This document shows positions 17,298 to 26,414 of a stretch of 64,000 nt of DNA, piece by piece. Location: contig CAWFPL010000008.1 in NCBI GenBank assembly GCA_963817785.1, positions 1,426,001 through 1,490,000 of the forward strand, read 5' to 3'. The notes below the pieces were generated by a model. The model ran no database searches. It had not been told where the DNA came from and saw only the letters and a program-made list of their open reading frames with translations. Within the stretch, counting starts at the first letter, position 1, and each line of letters opens with the position of its first letter. A program made the translations under genes and the position numbers. This DNA is from JAKALD01 sp963817785 (lineage in GTDB: Bacteria > Pseudomonadota > Gammaproteobacteria > Burkholderiales > SG8-39).

Positions 17298-17746
17298 GAC
17301 ACCCTCCGCTGGATTGCGACAAAGCGCGATGCGCTCGTCCACGCTGCGCCCGTGCCGCTCTTGATGTAGCGAGCTTCTCCGTCTGCAAGCTCCTTTGGAG
17401 CGGCAGGCGCAGCCTGTTCGGCCAGCCCCCGGTCATGGTCCCCGCACCGGTGACCGGAGCCATCGCCGGGCGAATAAGATACTTATGACAAAGACCACCG
17501 ATTCGAGTGCACTACGCCGTCACCCATCGACATCGTCTGCCTCGTTTTCAGAGGCGTCTTGATGCGAGTCAAACGGCGCTTGCGTTTTGTCTGGTAAGTG
17601 GCCCGGCGCTCGCGCAACGGCGAATGATTATGCATACGCGGGCCGGGAAGGTTTCACCGGGGCGTTCACCCGACCGGATCGCAGGGCGGATTTGCCGTCG
17701 GGAACCTAAATGCAAACGGCCTCCTGACGGAGGCCTTTGAAATTTC
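17298..17746. other. Non-coding region between the exported protein and the island
   Basis: About 450 bp with no convincing gene. It should contain the promoter of the 16824-17297 gene. The only clear structure is the hairpin at 17718-17735. Short open frames here have no ribosome sites and no recognisable product. Confidence 0.6.
17718..17735 (-). terminator. Stranded terminator of the ancestral tRNA-Pro gene
   Basis: GGCCTCC-TGAC-GGAGGCC is a 7-bp perfect stem. On the minus strand it is followed by GTTTGC. It lies 12 bp beyond the 45-bp tRNA fragment, where a tRNA terminator would be expected before the element integrated between the tRNA and its terminator. Confidence 0.6.
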
Positions 17747-17791
<45 letters not shown>

Positions 17792-17828
17792 CCGCCTCTG
17801 AGTAATCCCGAGGTTTTGTAAATCAGCA

Positions 17829-17855
17829 CCTTGCAACGCTCGCAGCTTTGCAAGG
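17829..17855. repeat. Inverted repeat near the left end of the element
   Basis: CCTTGCAA-11 nt-TTGCAAGG, 38 bp inside attL, followed at 17860-17874 by a second small hairpin (CCACG-GAAAG-CGTGG). It could be a recombination-directionality or integrase arm site, or replication-related. Function is not established. Confidence 0.4.
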
Positions 17856-17907
17856 GCAGCCACGGAAAGCGTGGCCGCAATGATTTCGAGTCTGTGGAGG
17901 TTACGCG

Positions 17908-18216
17908 ATGGGTACGGATCGGAAGTGGGCGCCGCCCGGTTGGGATAGGCGGCAATCGGTTAAGGGACAAGATCGGCGTGGCCCCAACGGGAAGGGTCTC
18001 TTTAACCGTCGAGGCGGTGTCTGGGAAAGGCGTAACCCGCCTAGGTGGCTGAGTCTCGCTGATAAGCAGGATGAGGCGCTCGCTGTAGGTCGGTGGCAAT
18101 ACGAGCGCTGCAAATATCCGCTGAATAACTATCGGACCATCTTCAATCAGGTGGGAGCGGTGCTGTCGGTAGAGCCGGCGGCGCAGCCGCCGGCTCTACC
18201 CTCACTTGATACATAG
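17908..18216 (+). CDS. Small basic protein of unknown function, first gene of the element
   Basis: 102 aa; ATG 17908 follows a good ribosome site (GGAGGTTACGCG). The N-terminal half is very rich in Arg, Trp and Gly (RKWAPPGWDRRQS, GGVWERRNPPRW) and the middle is helical (LADKQDEALAVGRWQYERC). The last ~15 codons lie on the perfect hairpin at 18168-18200, giving the odd tail VEPAAQPPALPSLDT. I recognise no family. The gene sits 36 bp upstream of the Rep-like gene in the same direction, so the two may be one transcript. Confidence 0.6.
   Translation: MGTDRKWAPPGWDRRQSVKGQDRRGPNGKGLFNRRGGVWERRNPPRWLSLADKQDEALAVGRWQYERCKYPLNNYRTIFNQVGAVLSVEPAAQPPALPSLDT
18168..18200. repeat. Perfect 15-bp hairpin upstream of the Rep-like gene
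   Basis: GGTAGAGCCGGCGGC-GCA-GCCGCCGGCTCTACC: two perfect 15-nt arms with a 3-nt loop, ending 52 bp before the Rep-like ATG. There is no U-run, so it is not a plain terminator. Position and structure fit a rolling-circle origin, a single-strand packaging signal, or a REP-like insertion. Confidence 0.75.
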
Positions 18217-18252
18217 GGCGTGTGGTTGACGTCTTCTATTTTGGGGGGCCCT

Positions 18253-18957
18253 ATGTCTTGGAGTCAGCGGCAATTTAGGATTCGGCGCGCATTGATGGAT
18301 CGCATGGCCGTGTGGTCTGCGTCTGGGTGGTCTGTTCAGTGGGTGAATCTGACCTCTTCTCCGAGATCTGATTCGGCGAAGCTAATGATGCACTTTGCGC
18401 AATTGCGGCGTTTGATGGTTCGTCGGTTGGGGGTGGCGGTCGAGTGGGCGGGTGTACGCACTAAGGAGGGGTTTGGAGTGCTGCACGTTCTTATGGCGGC
18501 CAAGGTCGTGCGGGGTAAGGCGTGGTCTACGGTGTGCTCTCAGGAGTGGTTGTCGGACACTTGGGCACGGTTGCACGGCGCTCCTATCGTGTGGATTAAA
18601 GGTGTTGGTGGTAAGCGGCTAGATCGCGTCAAGTTAAGTCGCTACATGATCACTCAGTACATGGCGCATGGTCAGGGCGATGCGCTGGTAAGCTTTTTTC
18701 AGTCTCGTCAGTGTGCGTGGGAGGGTGTCTCTCTCGCTCGCTTGCGTAATGCGCTACGTAGCTTAGTGGCGCCAAATTGGGCTTCGCATAAGGAAGCGGT
18801 GATGGACGAGGCAGATCGTGCCGTGTTTTACGAGGCGTTACGAAAAGGTTCTCGCAAGATGTTCCGAGCTTGCTGGGACGAACTCTTGTCGGTACGTTCG
18901 CTTAGTTTTGGGGGCGAGGTTTATGTAGTCAATGCCGGGGAGATTGTGGCGTTGTGA
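18253..18957 (+). CDS. Candidate rolling-circle replication-associated protein (Rep)
   Basis: 234 aa from ATG 18253 (MSWSQRQFRI); an upstream in-frame GTG at 18220 is possible. The pattern EWAGVRTKEGFGVLHVLMAA, then QEWLSDTWARLHGAPIVWIK, then LSRYMITQYMAHG resembles the ORF2/G2P class of single-strand replication initiators: a hydrophobic strand with a metal-binding His, an 'EWL...W..LHG' helix, and a Tyr-bearing helix (YMITQY). Only one His is present in the expected HUH strand, so the assignment is tentative. The adjacent hairpin supports a replication role. Codon use is less GC-biased than the host genes. Confidence 0.5.
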   Translation: MSWSQRQFRIRRALMDRMAVWSASGWSVQWVNLTSSPRSDSAKLMMHFAQLRRLMVRRLGVAVEWAGVRTKEGFGVLHVLMAAKVVRGKAWSTVCSQEWLSDTWARLHGAPIVWIKGVGGKRLDRVKLSRYMITQYMAHGQGDALVSFFQSRQCAWEGVSLARLRNALRSLVAPNWASHKEAVMDEADRAVFYEALRKGSRKMFRACWDELLSVRSLSFGGEVYVVNAGEIVAL

Positions 18958-19087
18958 TCTGTGTTCGCTCGGCGTTGGGTTGGCTCCCCGAGCGGGGCAA
19001 ACCGGGGCACCAGTGGGCTGCGTGGATCGACCTTGATTAGCGTGTCTTGTCAATCGCGCGGCTTCATGCGCATCGGTTGCACGGGGA

Positions 19088-19675
19088 TCAGGCCTTCGCG
19101 GTGTCCGGGAGTATCTGTAGACGTACATTAGAAAGCTCTACCTCGCCATAGCTGGCGTCAGCGATTTCACCCGAAACACGGATATGACTGCCCTCGGGCA
19201 AGATTCCCAATTCCCGATACTCATTGGCAGACACCTCGCAAACGATATTACTGCCGCTAAACTCCTTGTGTGGAGTAAGGCGGAGGCGGACGTTGCCATC
19301 TTTGCGTGGGTACGCACTCTTTAAATATGAGTCCCATTCGACCTTTACTCCGACATATCGTTTCGCCACCTCGTGGCGCTGCATAGGTGGTGCGCTACGT
19401 ATGGCCTGTTCAATGTCGTCAAAAGTAACCAGGCTTACCCGTTCAATCGGAGCCGGGGCAAGGCCCGCACCGCCGGGCGTCGCAGAATTTTGGTCGCGGT
19501 CACCGTCGCCGTGAACGTGCACGACAACTTGGGGAGCGTGATCCGCAACTGACTTCGGACTAAATTTGCCTTTGAGCCACAAGTAGGACTCTTCGCCGGC
19601 CTTCTTGAGGAATCCCGTTCCGAAGGCAACAACGACTCCAACCGCAATACCCAAGGCAAATCCACCTATTTGCAT
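19088..19675 (-). CDS. Membrane-anchored protein of unknown function in the element
   Basis: 195 aa. One N-terminal membrane helix (about 4-24, FALGIAVGVVVAFGTGFLKK), then a charged segment and a Gly/Pro-rich linker. The C-terminal half has a likely beta-barrel: VRLRLTPHKEFSGSNIVCEV, then LPEGSHIRVSGEIADASYGE, resembling an OB-fold of the type that binds nucleic acid or acts in restriction-type stress proteins. I cannot name a family. It is convergent with the Rep-like gene and probably has its own promoter in the non-coding stretch to the right. It may be cargo. Confidence 0.6.
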   Translation of the reverse strand: MQIGGFALGIAVGVVVAFGTGFLKKAGEESYLWLKGKFSPKSVADHAPQVVVHVHGDGDRDQNSATPGGAGLAPAPIERVSLVTFDDIEQAIRSAPPMQRHEVAKRYVGVKVEWDSYLKSAYPRKDGNVRLRLTPHKEFSGSNIVCEVSANEYRELGILPEGSHIRVSGEIADASYGEVELSNVRLQILPDTAKA

Positions 19676-20084
19676 GCTGGCCGAATTTTCATGTCAAGGC
19701 GCGAGGGCCATGTTATCCGACTCTTAAAAGGTAACGGCACACCCGGCGCTCGTGACACATGTCGCCGCGCGAAGTTGCGCCCCCGTCTGCGTAACACGGG
19801 CGCCTACGGATTCGTAGCGTACACCTGCGGCGGTGCGAGAGCACCTGAGCGGCTTTCGGGTAATAGACAAACGCAATACGCGGATGGAAAAGAACCTCGG
19901 AGAAGGCTAACGCGATCGGCGTGCGCCGCTCAGCGAGCGCTTGCCGGGACTTGAATCGGCGTTGGGCGGGTGGTGCGAAGCTATCGTCAAGAGTCAGTTG
20001 AAAGAGTTTGCGCAGTTACGCGGACGGCAACCCACTGTTTTTCCATGTCAAGTAGTCCCGCATAACCGCTTCAGCGGTGTCGCT
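19676..20084. other. Long non-coding stretch inside the element
   Basis: About 410 bp without a supported gene. Open frames on the plus strand lack ribosome sites and recognisable content. A small inverted repeat ACCGCT-TC-AGCGGT lies at 20065-20078. The stretch may hold the promoter of the 19088-19675 gene, a replication or control region, an RNA gene or decayed DNA; nothing decides between them. Confidence 0.5.
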
Positions 20085-20126
20085 TTGCATTTTCCTGCGG
20101 CTTGTGTATTATGTCGTGTAATACAC
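20085..20126 (+). promoter_or_regulatory. Promoter overlapped by an operator-like palindrome (RHH gene)
   Basis: A good sigma70-like promoter, TTGCAT (20085-20090), 16-bp spacer, TATTAT (20107-20112), lies 47 bp before the RHH gene. The -10 hexamer is inside a perfect inverted repeat GTGTATTA-7 nt-TAATACAC (20104-20126). Such a site is ideal for repression by the ribbon-helix-helix protein it precedes. Confidence 0.75.
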
Positions 20127-20158
20127 CATGTTTTACATCGCGCCTTACAGGAGTCACT

Positions 20159-20518
20159 ATGGCCAAGAACACGGGAAAGCGCAGGAGCGCGACCATTAAG
20201 GAGGGTGAGGGGTTCAGCGTTGGGGCGTCGAATTTTAAGGAACATCTGTGGAGCTTGGTGAATCGTGGAACCGCGGAGAACTTGTTCGATGCTTTAAGTA
20301 AGGTGACCGTTGCGGCGCGGCTGCCACTGGATCTGGTGGCGAAGTTGGATGCGCTGGCGGAGCGGCTGAGCGAGAACCGGACCCAGGCACTTTGTCGGTT
20401 GCTTGAGGCGGGGTGGGATCAAGTAATCAGAAATATCGACCCGAAGACACTTAAGGTGCTTTCGGAGATCGAGGAACGCCACCTGAAGGCGCTGATTGAC
20501 GAAGCTAATGCCAAGTAG
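20159..20518 (+). CDS. Ribbon-helix-helix (CopG/Arc-like) regulator of the element
   Basis: 119 aa from ATG 20159 with a CAGGAG ribosome site. A basic N-terminal tail (AKNTGKRRSATIK) precedes a ribbon-helix-helix domain at about 55-95: strand TVAARLPLDLVAKLDALAER, then LSENRTQALCRLLEAGW. The C-terminal helix (LKVLSEIEERHLKALIDE) may form the dimer. The protein is likely an autoregulator acting on the palindrome over its own promoter, and possibly controls the excisionase-like and integrase genes downstream on the same strand. Confidence 0.8.
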   Translation: MAKNTGKRRSATIKEGEGFSVGASNFKEHLWSLVNRGTAENLFDALSKVTVAARLPLDLVAKLDALAERLSENRTQALCRLLEAGWDQVIRNIDPKTLKVLSEIEERHLKALIDEANAK

Positions 20519-20584
20519 GCTCGGGCCTCTGTAGAGGGGCAAGTGCTTATTGCTGAAGCAGGCGTGAATGGTCTGAGAAGGCTC

Positions 20585-20764
20585 ATGGGGACTGAAGCGC
20601 GGACGCTTGGTGCGCAAGAGGCAGCAGCGTATTTGCGGTTGCATCCGGTTACTCTTTTGAACAGGGCAAGGGCCGGTGAAGTGCGAGGGGCAAAAATTGG
20701 ACGCGCATGGGTTTTTCTGGAGGTTGACCTTATGGAGTACATCAGTAGTGTCCGACACGTTTGA
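20585..20764 (+). pseudogene. Excisionase-like HTH gene, 5' part, cut by the IS element
   Basis: From ATG 20585 (GTG 20543 possible). The intact part reads GAQEAAAYLRLHPVTLLNRA, then GEVRGAKIGRAWVFLEVDL, a MerR/HTH_17-type winged helix typical of excisionases. The IS enters at ME-YI, so the present frame ends after six IS-encoded residues at 20764. Joining across the IS (one 9-bp target copy removed) restores a 112-aa protein ending at 22255. The missing tail may matter for excision. Confidence 0.8.
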
Positions 20765-22065
20765 GGTCGATCGATCGTAACTCTAGCGCTGACACGGGTT
20801 TTTATGACTTTTGGGGGTGTTAACGACTTGAATTGCGAACGCTGCTTCGGGCAGTCTTCCGGGATTTTGCTCGGAGGCGCCGATGTACACAGGCAAGCTC
20901 GTGTTCGCGCAGGTGATGGAGTTCGCGCCGTGGCATACGTTTCGACGGTTGGTGGCGAAGTATCGGGGCGACTTCAACGTTCGCCGCTTCAGCTGTCTGG
21001 ACCAGTTCCTGTGTCTTGCCTTCGCGCAACTGACCTATCGAGAGAGCTTGCGCGACATCGAGGCGTGTCTGCGCGCGCAGCCCGCCAAGCTCTACCATCT
21101 GGGGCTGCGCGGGAACGTCAGCCGCAGCGCGCTCGCCGATGCCAACGAAGAGCGCGACTGGCGCATCTACTACGAGTTCGCCCAAGCGCTGATCCATACC
21201 GCACGCCGGCTCTACGCCGAAGAGCCCATCGGGGTGGACATCTCCGAGACGGTGTATGCGCTGGACTCCACCACGATCGATCTGTGTCTGGCGCTGTTTC
21301 CCTGGGCACCGTTTCGCGCCACCAAGGCGGCGGTAAAGCTGCATACGCTGCTCGATTTGCGGGGATCGATCCCCACCTTCGTGCATATCAGCGACGGCAA
21401 GCTGCACGACGTGAACGTGCTCGATCTGCTCGCGCCCGAGCCCGGCGCCTTCTACGTGATGGACCGCGGCTACCTCGACTTCGAGCGGCTCTATACGCTC
21501 AACCAGGCCGGCGCCTTCTTCGTGACGCGCGCCAAGTCGAACTCCAAGTTCAAGCGCTTGCTCTCCCAGGGCGTGGATCGCTCGACCGGCCTCATCTGCG
21601 ATCAGCTGGTCGAGCTCACGGTGTTTTATTCCCACCAGGGCTATCCCGAGCGGCTGCGCCGCATCGTGTATCGCGATCCCGAACGAGACAAGCGCCTGGT
21701 GTTTCTGACCAACCATTTGTCGTTGCCCGCGCTCACCGTGTGCGCGCTCTACAAGAGCCGCTGGCAGGTGGAGCTGTTTTTCAAATGGATCAAGCAGCAT
21801 CTTCGCATCAAGCGTTTCTTCGGCACTTCCGAGAACGCGGTCAAGACCCAAGTCTGGACCGCCGTCACTGTCTACGTACTGGTGGCCATCATCCGCAAGC
21901 GGCTCAACTTGGAACTGTCGCTGCATTCGATGCTGCAAATCCTGAGCATCAGACCATTCGAGAAAGAATCCTTGATTCAGTTGCTTACCGAATCCGTGAT
22001 CTCGATGGACATGCCTCAGAGCGCTAACCAACTGAACCTATTCTGAATTCTGTCGGACACTACTG
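20743..22065 (+). mobile_element. IS4-family insertion sequence, 1323 bp, complete
   Basis: Ends are the 15-bp perfect inverted repeats CAGTAGTGTCCGACA (20743-20757) and TGTCGGACACTACTG (22051-22065). They are flanked by a 9-bp target duplication GGAGTACAT (20734-20742 and 22066-22074); the duplication reads as 11 bp with one mismatch if the outer base of the repeat is excluded. It contains one transposase gene with intact ends and frame, so the insertion may be recent and still mobile. Confidence 0.93.
20883..22046 (+). CDS. IS4-family DDE transposase
   Basis: Cuts and rejoins the IS ends; 387 aa. The N-terminal DUF4372-type region (TGKLVFAQVMEFAPWHTFRR) leads into the RNase H-like catalytic core with Asp in YALDSTTIDL, Asp in VMDRGYLDF, and Glu in YKSRWQVELFFKWIKQHL, the YREK-like motif of IS4 elements. 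The frame is complete and ends 5 bp before the right inverted repeat. GC content is higher than in the surrounding element, so it came from a different source. Confidence 0.95.
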   Translation: MYTGKLVFAQVMEFAPWHTFRRLVAKYRGDFNVRRFSCLDQFLCLAFAQLTYRESLRDIEACLRAQPAKLYHLGLRGNVSRSALADANEERDWRIYYEFAQALIHTARRLYAEEPIGVDISETVYALDSTTIDLCLALFPWAPFRATKAAVKLHTLLDLRGSIPTFVHISDGKLHDVNVLDLLAPEPGAFYVMDRGYLDFERLYTLNQAGAFFVTRAKSNSKFKRLLSQGVDRSTGLICDQLVELTVFYSHQGYPERLRRIVYRDPERDKRLVFLTNHLSLPALTVCALYKSRWQVELFFKWIKQHLRIKRFFGTSENAVKTQVWTAVTVYVLVAIIRKRLNLELSLHSMLQILSIRPFEKESLIQLLTESVISMDMPQSANQLNLF

Positions 22066-22128
22066 GGAGTACATCCGGTCAAAATCCGTGCCGCGAGCGT
22101 TGCAGGGTGACGTTGGGGAGTTGAAGCA

Positions 22129-23293
<1,165 letters not shown>

Positions 23294-23344
23294 AAGCTTT
23301 GCATTATAGCAACCGGCTGCGGGCCGGCCGGCGAAAAACGCGCG

Positions 23345-23713
23345 TCAGGCGTTGAGCGCCTCGAGCAGCTCCTGCAACTCGTGCTTGATCTGCGCGAGGT
23401 CGATGCCGCCCGCGGCGGCGCGCACGGCCTTGTCCTCGGAGGAGAAGAAGTTGTCGAGGCGGTTGCGCGCGCCGCTGATGGTGAAGCCTTCCTCGTACAG
23501 CAGCTCGCGGATGCGGCGAATGAGCAGCACTTCGTGGTGCTGGTAGTAGCGCCGGTTGCCGCGGCGCTTGACCGGCTTGAGCTGTGTGAACTCCTGCTCC
23601 CAATAGCGCAGCACGTGCGGCTTCACGCCGCACAGCTCGCTCACCTCACCGATGGTGAAGTAGCGCTTCGCCGGGATCGGCGGCAGCTCAGCTTTCTTGT
23701 GGTTTGGCTCCAT
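23345..23713 (-). CDS. MerR-family regulator downstream of ihfA
   Basis: 122 aa. The N-terminal winged-helix motif RYFTIGEVSELCGVKPHVLR and YWEQEFTQLKP are typical of the MerR group found after ihfA in Beta- and Gammaproteobacteria. The remainder is a helical dimer arm (LLIRRIRELLYEEGFTISGA). No effector-binding domain and no cysteine cluster for metal are seen, so metal sensing is unlikely. It overlaps the ihfA end by 26 bp in another frame, so it is translationally linked. The ligand is unknown. Confidence 0.9.
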   Translation of the reverse strand: MEPNHKKAELPPIPAKRYFTIGEVSELCGVKPHVLRYWEQEFTQLKPVKRRGNRRYYQHHEVLLIRRIRELLYEEGFTISGARNRLDNFFSSEDKAVRAAAGGIDLAQIKHELQELLEALNA

Positions 23714-23999
23714 GGCGCATCTTTTCCACCATGGCCTTCAGCTTCTGGCTGGCGTGGAAGGTCACCACGCGGCGGGCGCTGATCGGAATCTCCTCGCCCG
23801 TCTTCGGGTTGCGGCCAGGCCGCTGCGGCTTGTTGCGCAGCTGGAAGTTGCCGAACCCGGAGAGCTTGACGCTCTCGCCCCGCTCCAGCGCGCCGCGGAT
23901 CTCCTCGAAGAAAGCCTCGACCATGTCCTTGGCCTCGCGCTTGTTCAGGCCGACCTTCTCGAATAACAGGTCGGCCAGTTCGGCCTTGGTCAAAGTCAT
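23688..23999 (-). CDS. ihfA: Integration host factor alpha subunit
   Basis: DNA-bending nucleoid protein, 103 aa, acts as a heterodimer with IhfB. Signature features: MTLTKAELADLLFEKVGLNK, the DNA-binding arm GFGNFQLRNKPQRPGRNPKT (with the intercalating Pro), and the strand EEIPISARRVVTFHASQKLK. The position directly after pheT is conserved. IHF is also a common cofactor for tyrosine integrases such as the one at 22129. Confidence 0.97.
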   Translation of the reverse strand: MTLTKAELADLLFEKVGLNKREAKDMVEAFFEEIRGALERGESVKLSGFGNFQLRNKPQRPGRNPKTGEEIPISARRVVTFHASQKLKAMVEKMRHGAKPQES

Positions 24000-24022
24000 C
24001 GTCTCAGCTCCCTGATTTGTCT

Positions 24023-26404
24023 TTAGGAACGAAGAGTTGCCGAAAATTTGCCCGCCAGCAGCCCGACCAGAGCATCGCAGGCCGCATCGGCCTCGGTATC
24101 CGTGAGGGTGCGTTCAGTATGTTGCATAACTACCCGAAACGCAAGGCTTTTTCTCCCTGCTGGTAAGCTGGCGCCCTGGTAGAGGTCGAAAAGCGTGACG
24201 TCCTGCACGATCGGCGGCTTTTCCGCGAAAATCGCGTCCAGCAGGGCTTGCGCCGGGACCTCGGCATCGACGAGGACGGCGATATCGCGCACGACCGGCG
24301 GGAACCTGGATGGCTCCGTCGGCCGCGGCAGGGGCGCGATCTCCAGGCTCGCCGCCTCCAGCTCGAACAGGGCCACGCCATGCGGCAGTTCGTACTTCTG
24401 CTGCCAGCGCGGATGCAGCTCCCCGATCCAGCCCGCCGGCGCGCCGTCGAGCAGCACCCGGGCCGAACGCCCCGGGTGCAGCGCGGGGTGCGCCGCAGCC
24501 GCGAATCGCGGCACGCGCGGCCAATAAAGTGCCTCGAGATCGGACTTCACGTCGAAGAAATCGACCGGCCGCGCCGCGGCTCCCCATTGCTCTTCGAGCG
24601 CCGGACCATACGCCGCCGCCGCGACGCGCACCGGCTGGCGGATGCCCGCGACCGTGAGCGGCCCGTCCCGCACATCCGGGTCGCGCAGGAACACCCGGCC
24701 GACCTCGAACACCCGGATGCGCGGCTGCTTGCGCGCGAGGTTGTAGCGCACGTTGGCGATGAGCGAGCCGATAAGCGTGCTGCGCATCACCGACAGCTGG
24801 CTGGCGATCGGGTTGAGCAGCCGGATCGGCTGCGCCTCGCCGGCCAGATCGGCCTCCCACTGCGGCTCGACGAAGCCGAAGTTGACCACCTCCTGGTAGT
24901 CGCCTGCCGCGAGGCGCTCGCGCACCGCATGCAGCGATCGCCGGCCCTCGGGCATCGGGCTCATGCGCGCCGGCGCACGCGGCGGATGCGCCGGGATCTT
25001 GTCGAATCCGTGCACGCGCGCCACCTCCTCGATCAGGTCCTCCTCGATCTCGAGGTCGAAGCGGTAGCTGGGCGGTGTGACCACGAACGCTTCGCCCTCC
25101 CACTCGAACGCCAGCCCGAGCCGGGTGAACACGCCGCTCATCTCCTCGCCCGTGATCGGCACGCCGATCACCTTCTGCGCGCGCGCCACGCGCATGCGCA
25201 CGGGCTTGCGCTGCGGCAGCCGCGCGACCAGGTCCGCGGTCGGCCCGGGTTCGCCGCCGCAGATCTCGAGGATCAGCGCGGTCGCGCGCTCGATGCCGGC
25301 GACGTTGTTGTCGAAATCGACGCCGCGCTCGAAGCGGTGCGAGGCATCGCTCGCGAAGTTGTAGCGCCGCGCGCGCCCGGCGATCGCCTCGGGAAAGAAG
25401 AACGCCGACTCGAGGAACACGTTGCGCGTGCCGAGATCGGCCTTGGTCGAAATCCCGCCCATGATGCCCGCGAGGCCGATCGCGCCTGAGTCGTCGGTGA
25501 TGCACAGCACCGCCTCGTCGACCTCGACCTCCTGCTCGTTGAGCAGCCGCAGCTTCTCGCCCTGCCTTCCCCAGCGCACGTCGATCGGGCCGCGCAGCTT
25601 GTCCAGATCGTAGACGTGCAGCGGGCGGCCGAGCTCGAGCATCACATAGTTGGTCACGTCCACCAGCGCCGAGATGCTCCGCTGGCCGGCGCGCTCCAGG
25701 CGGCGCTTCATCCACTCCGGCGTCGGCGCCGCAGCGTCGACGTTGCGGATGACGCGGCCGGCGAAACGCCCGCAGCCCTCCGCGTCGGTGATGCGCACCG
25801 GGTGGCGCGCGTCGTTCGACGCCGCGACCGGCGGCACCTCGTGCCCGGCGAGCCCGGCGCCGGTGAGCGCCGCGACTTCGCGCGCCACGCCGAGCACCGA
25901 CAGGCAGTCGGCGCGGTTCGGGGTGAGCTTGAGGGTGATCACGTGGTCATCGAGTTCGAGCGCCGCACGCACGTCGGCGCCCACCGGCGCCGCGGCGTCG
26001 AGCTCGAGCAGCCCGGAGTGATCCTGCGACAGCCCCAGCTCGCGCGCCGAGCACAGCATGCCCTGGCTTTCCACCCCGCGCATCTTGGCGGCCCCGATCT
26101 CGAGGCCGGGCAGCTTCGCCCCGATGCGCGCCAGCGGCGCCTTCATCCCGGCGCGCACGTTGGGCGCGCCGCACACGATCTGCAGCGGCGCGCCGCCGGC
26201 GTCGACACGGCACACGCTGAGCTTGTCGGCGTTCGGGTGCTTCTCCACCGCGAGCACCTGCGCCACCACCACGCCCGAGAACTCCGCCGCCACCGGCACG
26301 CAGGTCTCGACCTCGAGGCCGGACATGGTCAGCAGGTGGGCGAGCTCCTCGGTCGACAGCGCAGGATCGACGAAGGCGCGCAGCCAGCTTTCCGGGATCT
26401 GCAT
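24023..26404 (-). CDS. pheT: Phenylalanyl-tRNA synthetase beta subunit
   Basis: 793 aa, the full bacterial length. N-terminal B1 and tRNA-binding OB domain (VVVAQVLAVEKHPNADKLSV), B3/B4 editing domain, B5 domain (MRVARAQKVIGVPITGEEMS), catalytic-like core (RRSLHAVRERLAAGDYQEVV), and C-terminal ferredoxin-like anticodon-binding domain (PSRFPPVVRDIAVLVDAEVP). It forms the alpha2-beta2 enzyme with PheS, encoded 10 bp upstream. Start ATG 26404. Confidence 0.97.
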   Translation of the reverse strand: MQIPESWLRAFVDPALSTEELAHLLTMSGLEVETCVPVAAEFSGVVVAQVLAVEKHPNADKLSVCRVDAGGAPLQIVCGAPNVRAGMKAPLARIGAKLPGLEIGAAKMRGVESQGMLCSARELGLSQDHSGLLELDAAAPVGADVRAALELDDHVITLKLTPNRADCLSVLGVAREVAALTGAGLAGHEVPPVAASNDARHPVRITDAEGCGRFAGRVIRNVDAAAPTPEWMKRRLERAGQRSISALVDVTNYVMLELGRPLHVYDLDKLRGPIDVRWGRQGEKLRLLNEQEVEVDEAVLCITDDSGAIGLAGIMGGISTKADLGTRNVFLESAFFFPEAIAGRARRYNFASDASHRFERGVDFDNNVAGIERATALILEICGGEPGPTADLVARLPQRKPVRMRVARAQKVIGVPITGEEMSGVFTRLGLAFEWEGEAFVVTPPSYRFDLEIEEDLIEEVARVHGFDKIPAHPPRAPARMSPMPEGRRSLHAVRERLAAGDYQEVVNFGFVEPQWEADLAGEAQPIRLLNPIASQLSVMRSTLIGSLIANVRYNLARKQPRIRVFEVGRVFLRDPDVRDGPLTVAGIRQPVRVAAAAYGPALEEQWGAAARPVDFFDVKSDLEALYWPRVPRFAAAAHPALHPGRSARVLLDGAPAGWIGELHPRWQQKYELPHGVALFELEAASLEIAPLPRPTEPSRFPPVVRDIAVLVDAEVPAQALLDAIFAEKPPIVQDVTLFDLYQGASLPAGRKSLAFRVVMQHTERTLTDTEADAACDALVGLLAGKFSATLRS

Positions 26405-26414
26405 GGCCTCGGCC

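Noticed and set aside
23345..23713. Metal-responsive MerR regulator
   Set aside because: The protein lacks the Cys/His ligands of CueR/ZntR-type sensors and matches the ihfA-linked group instead.
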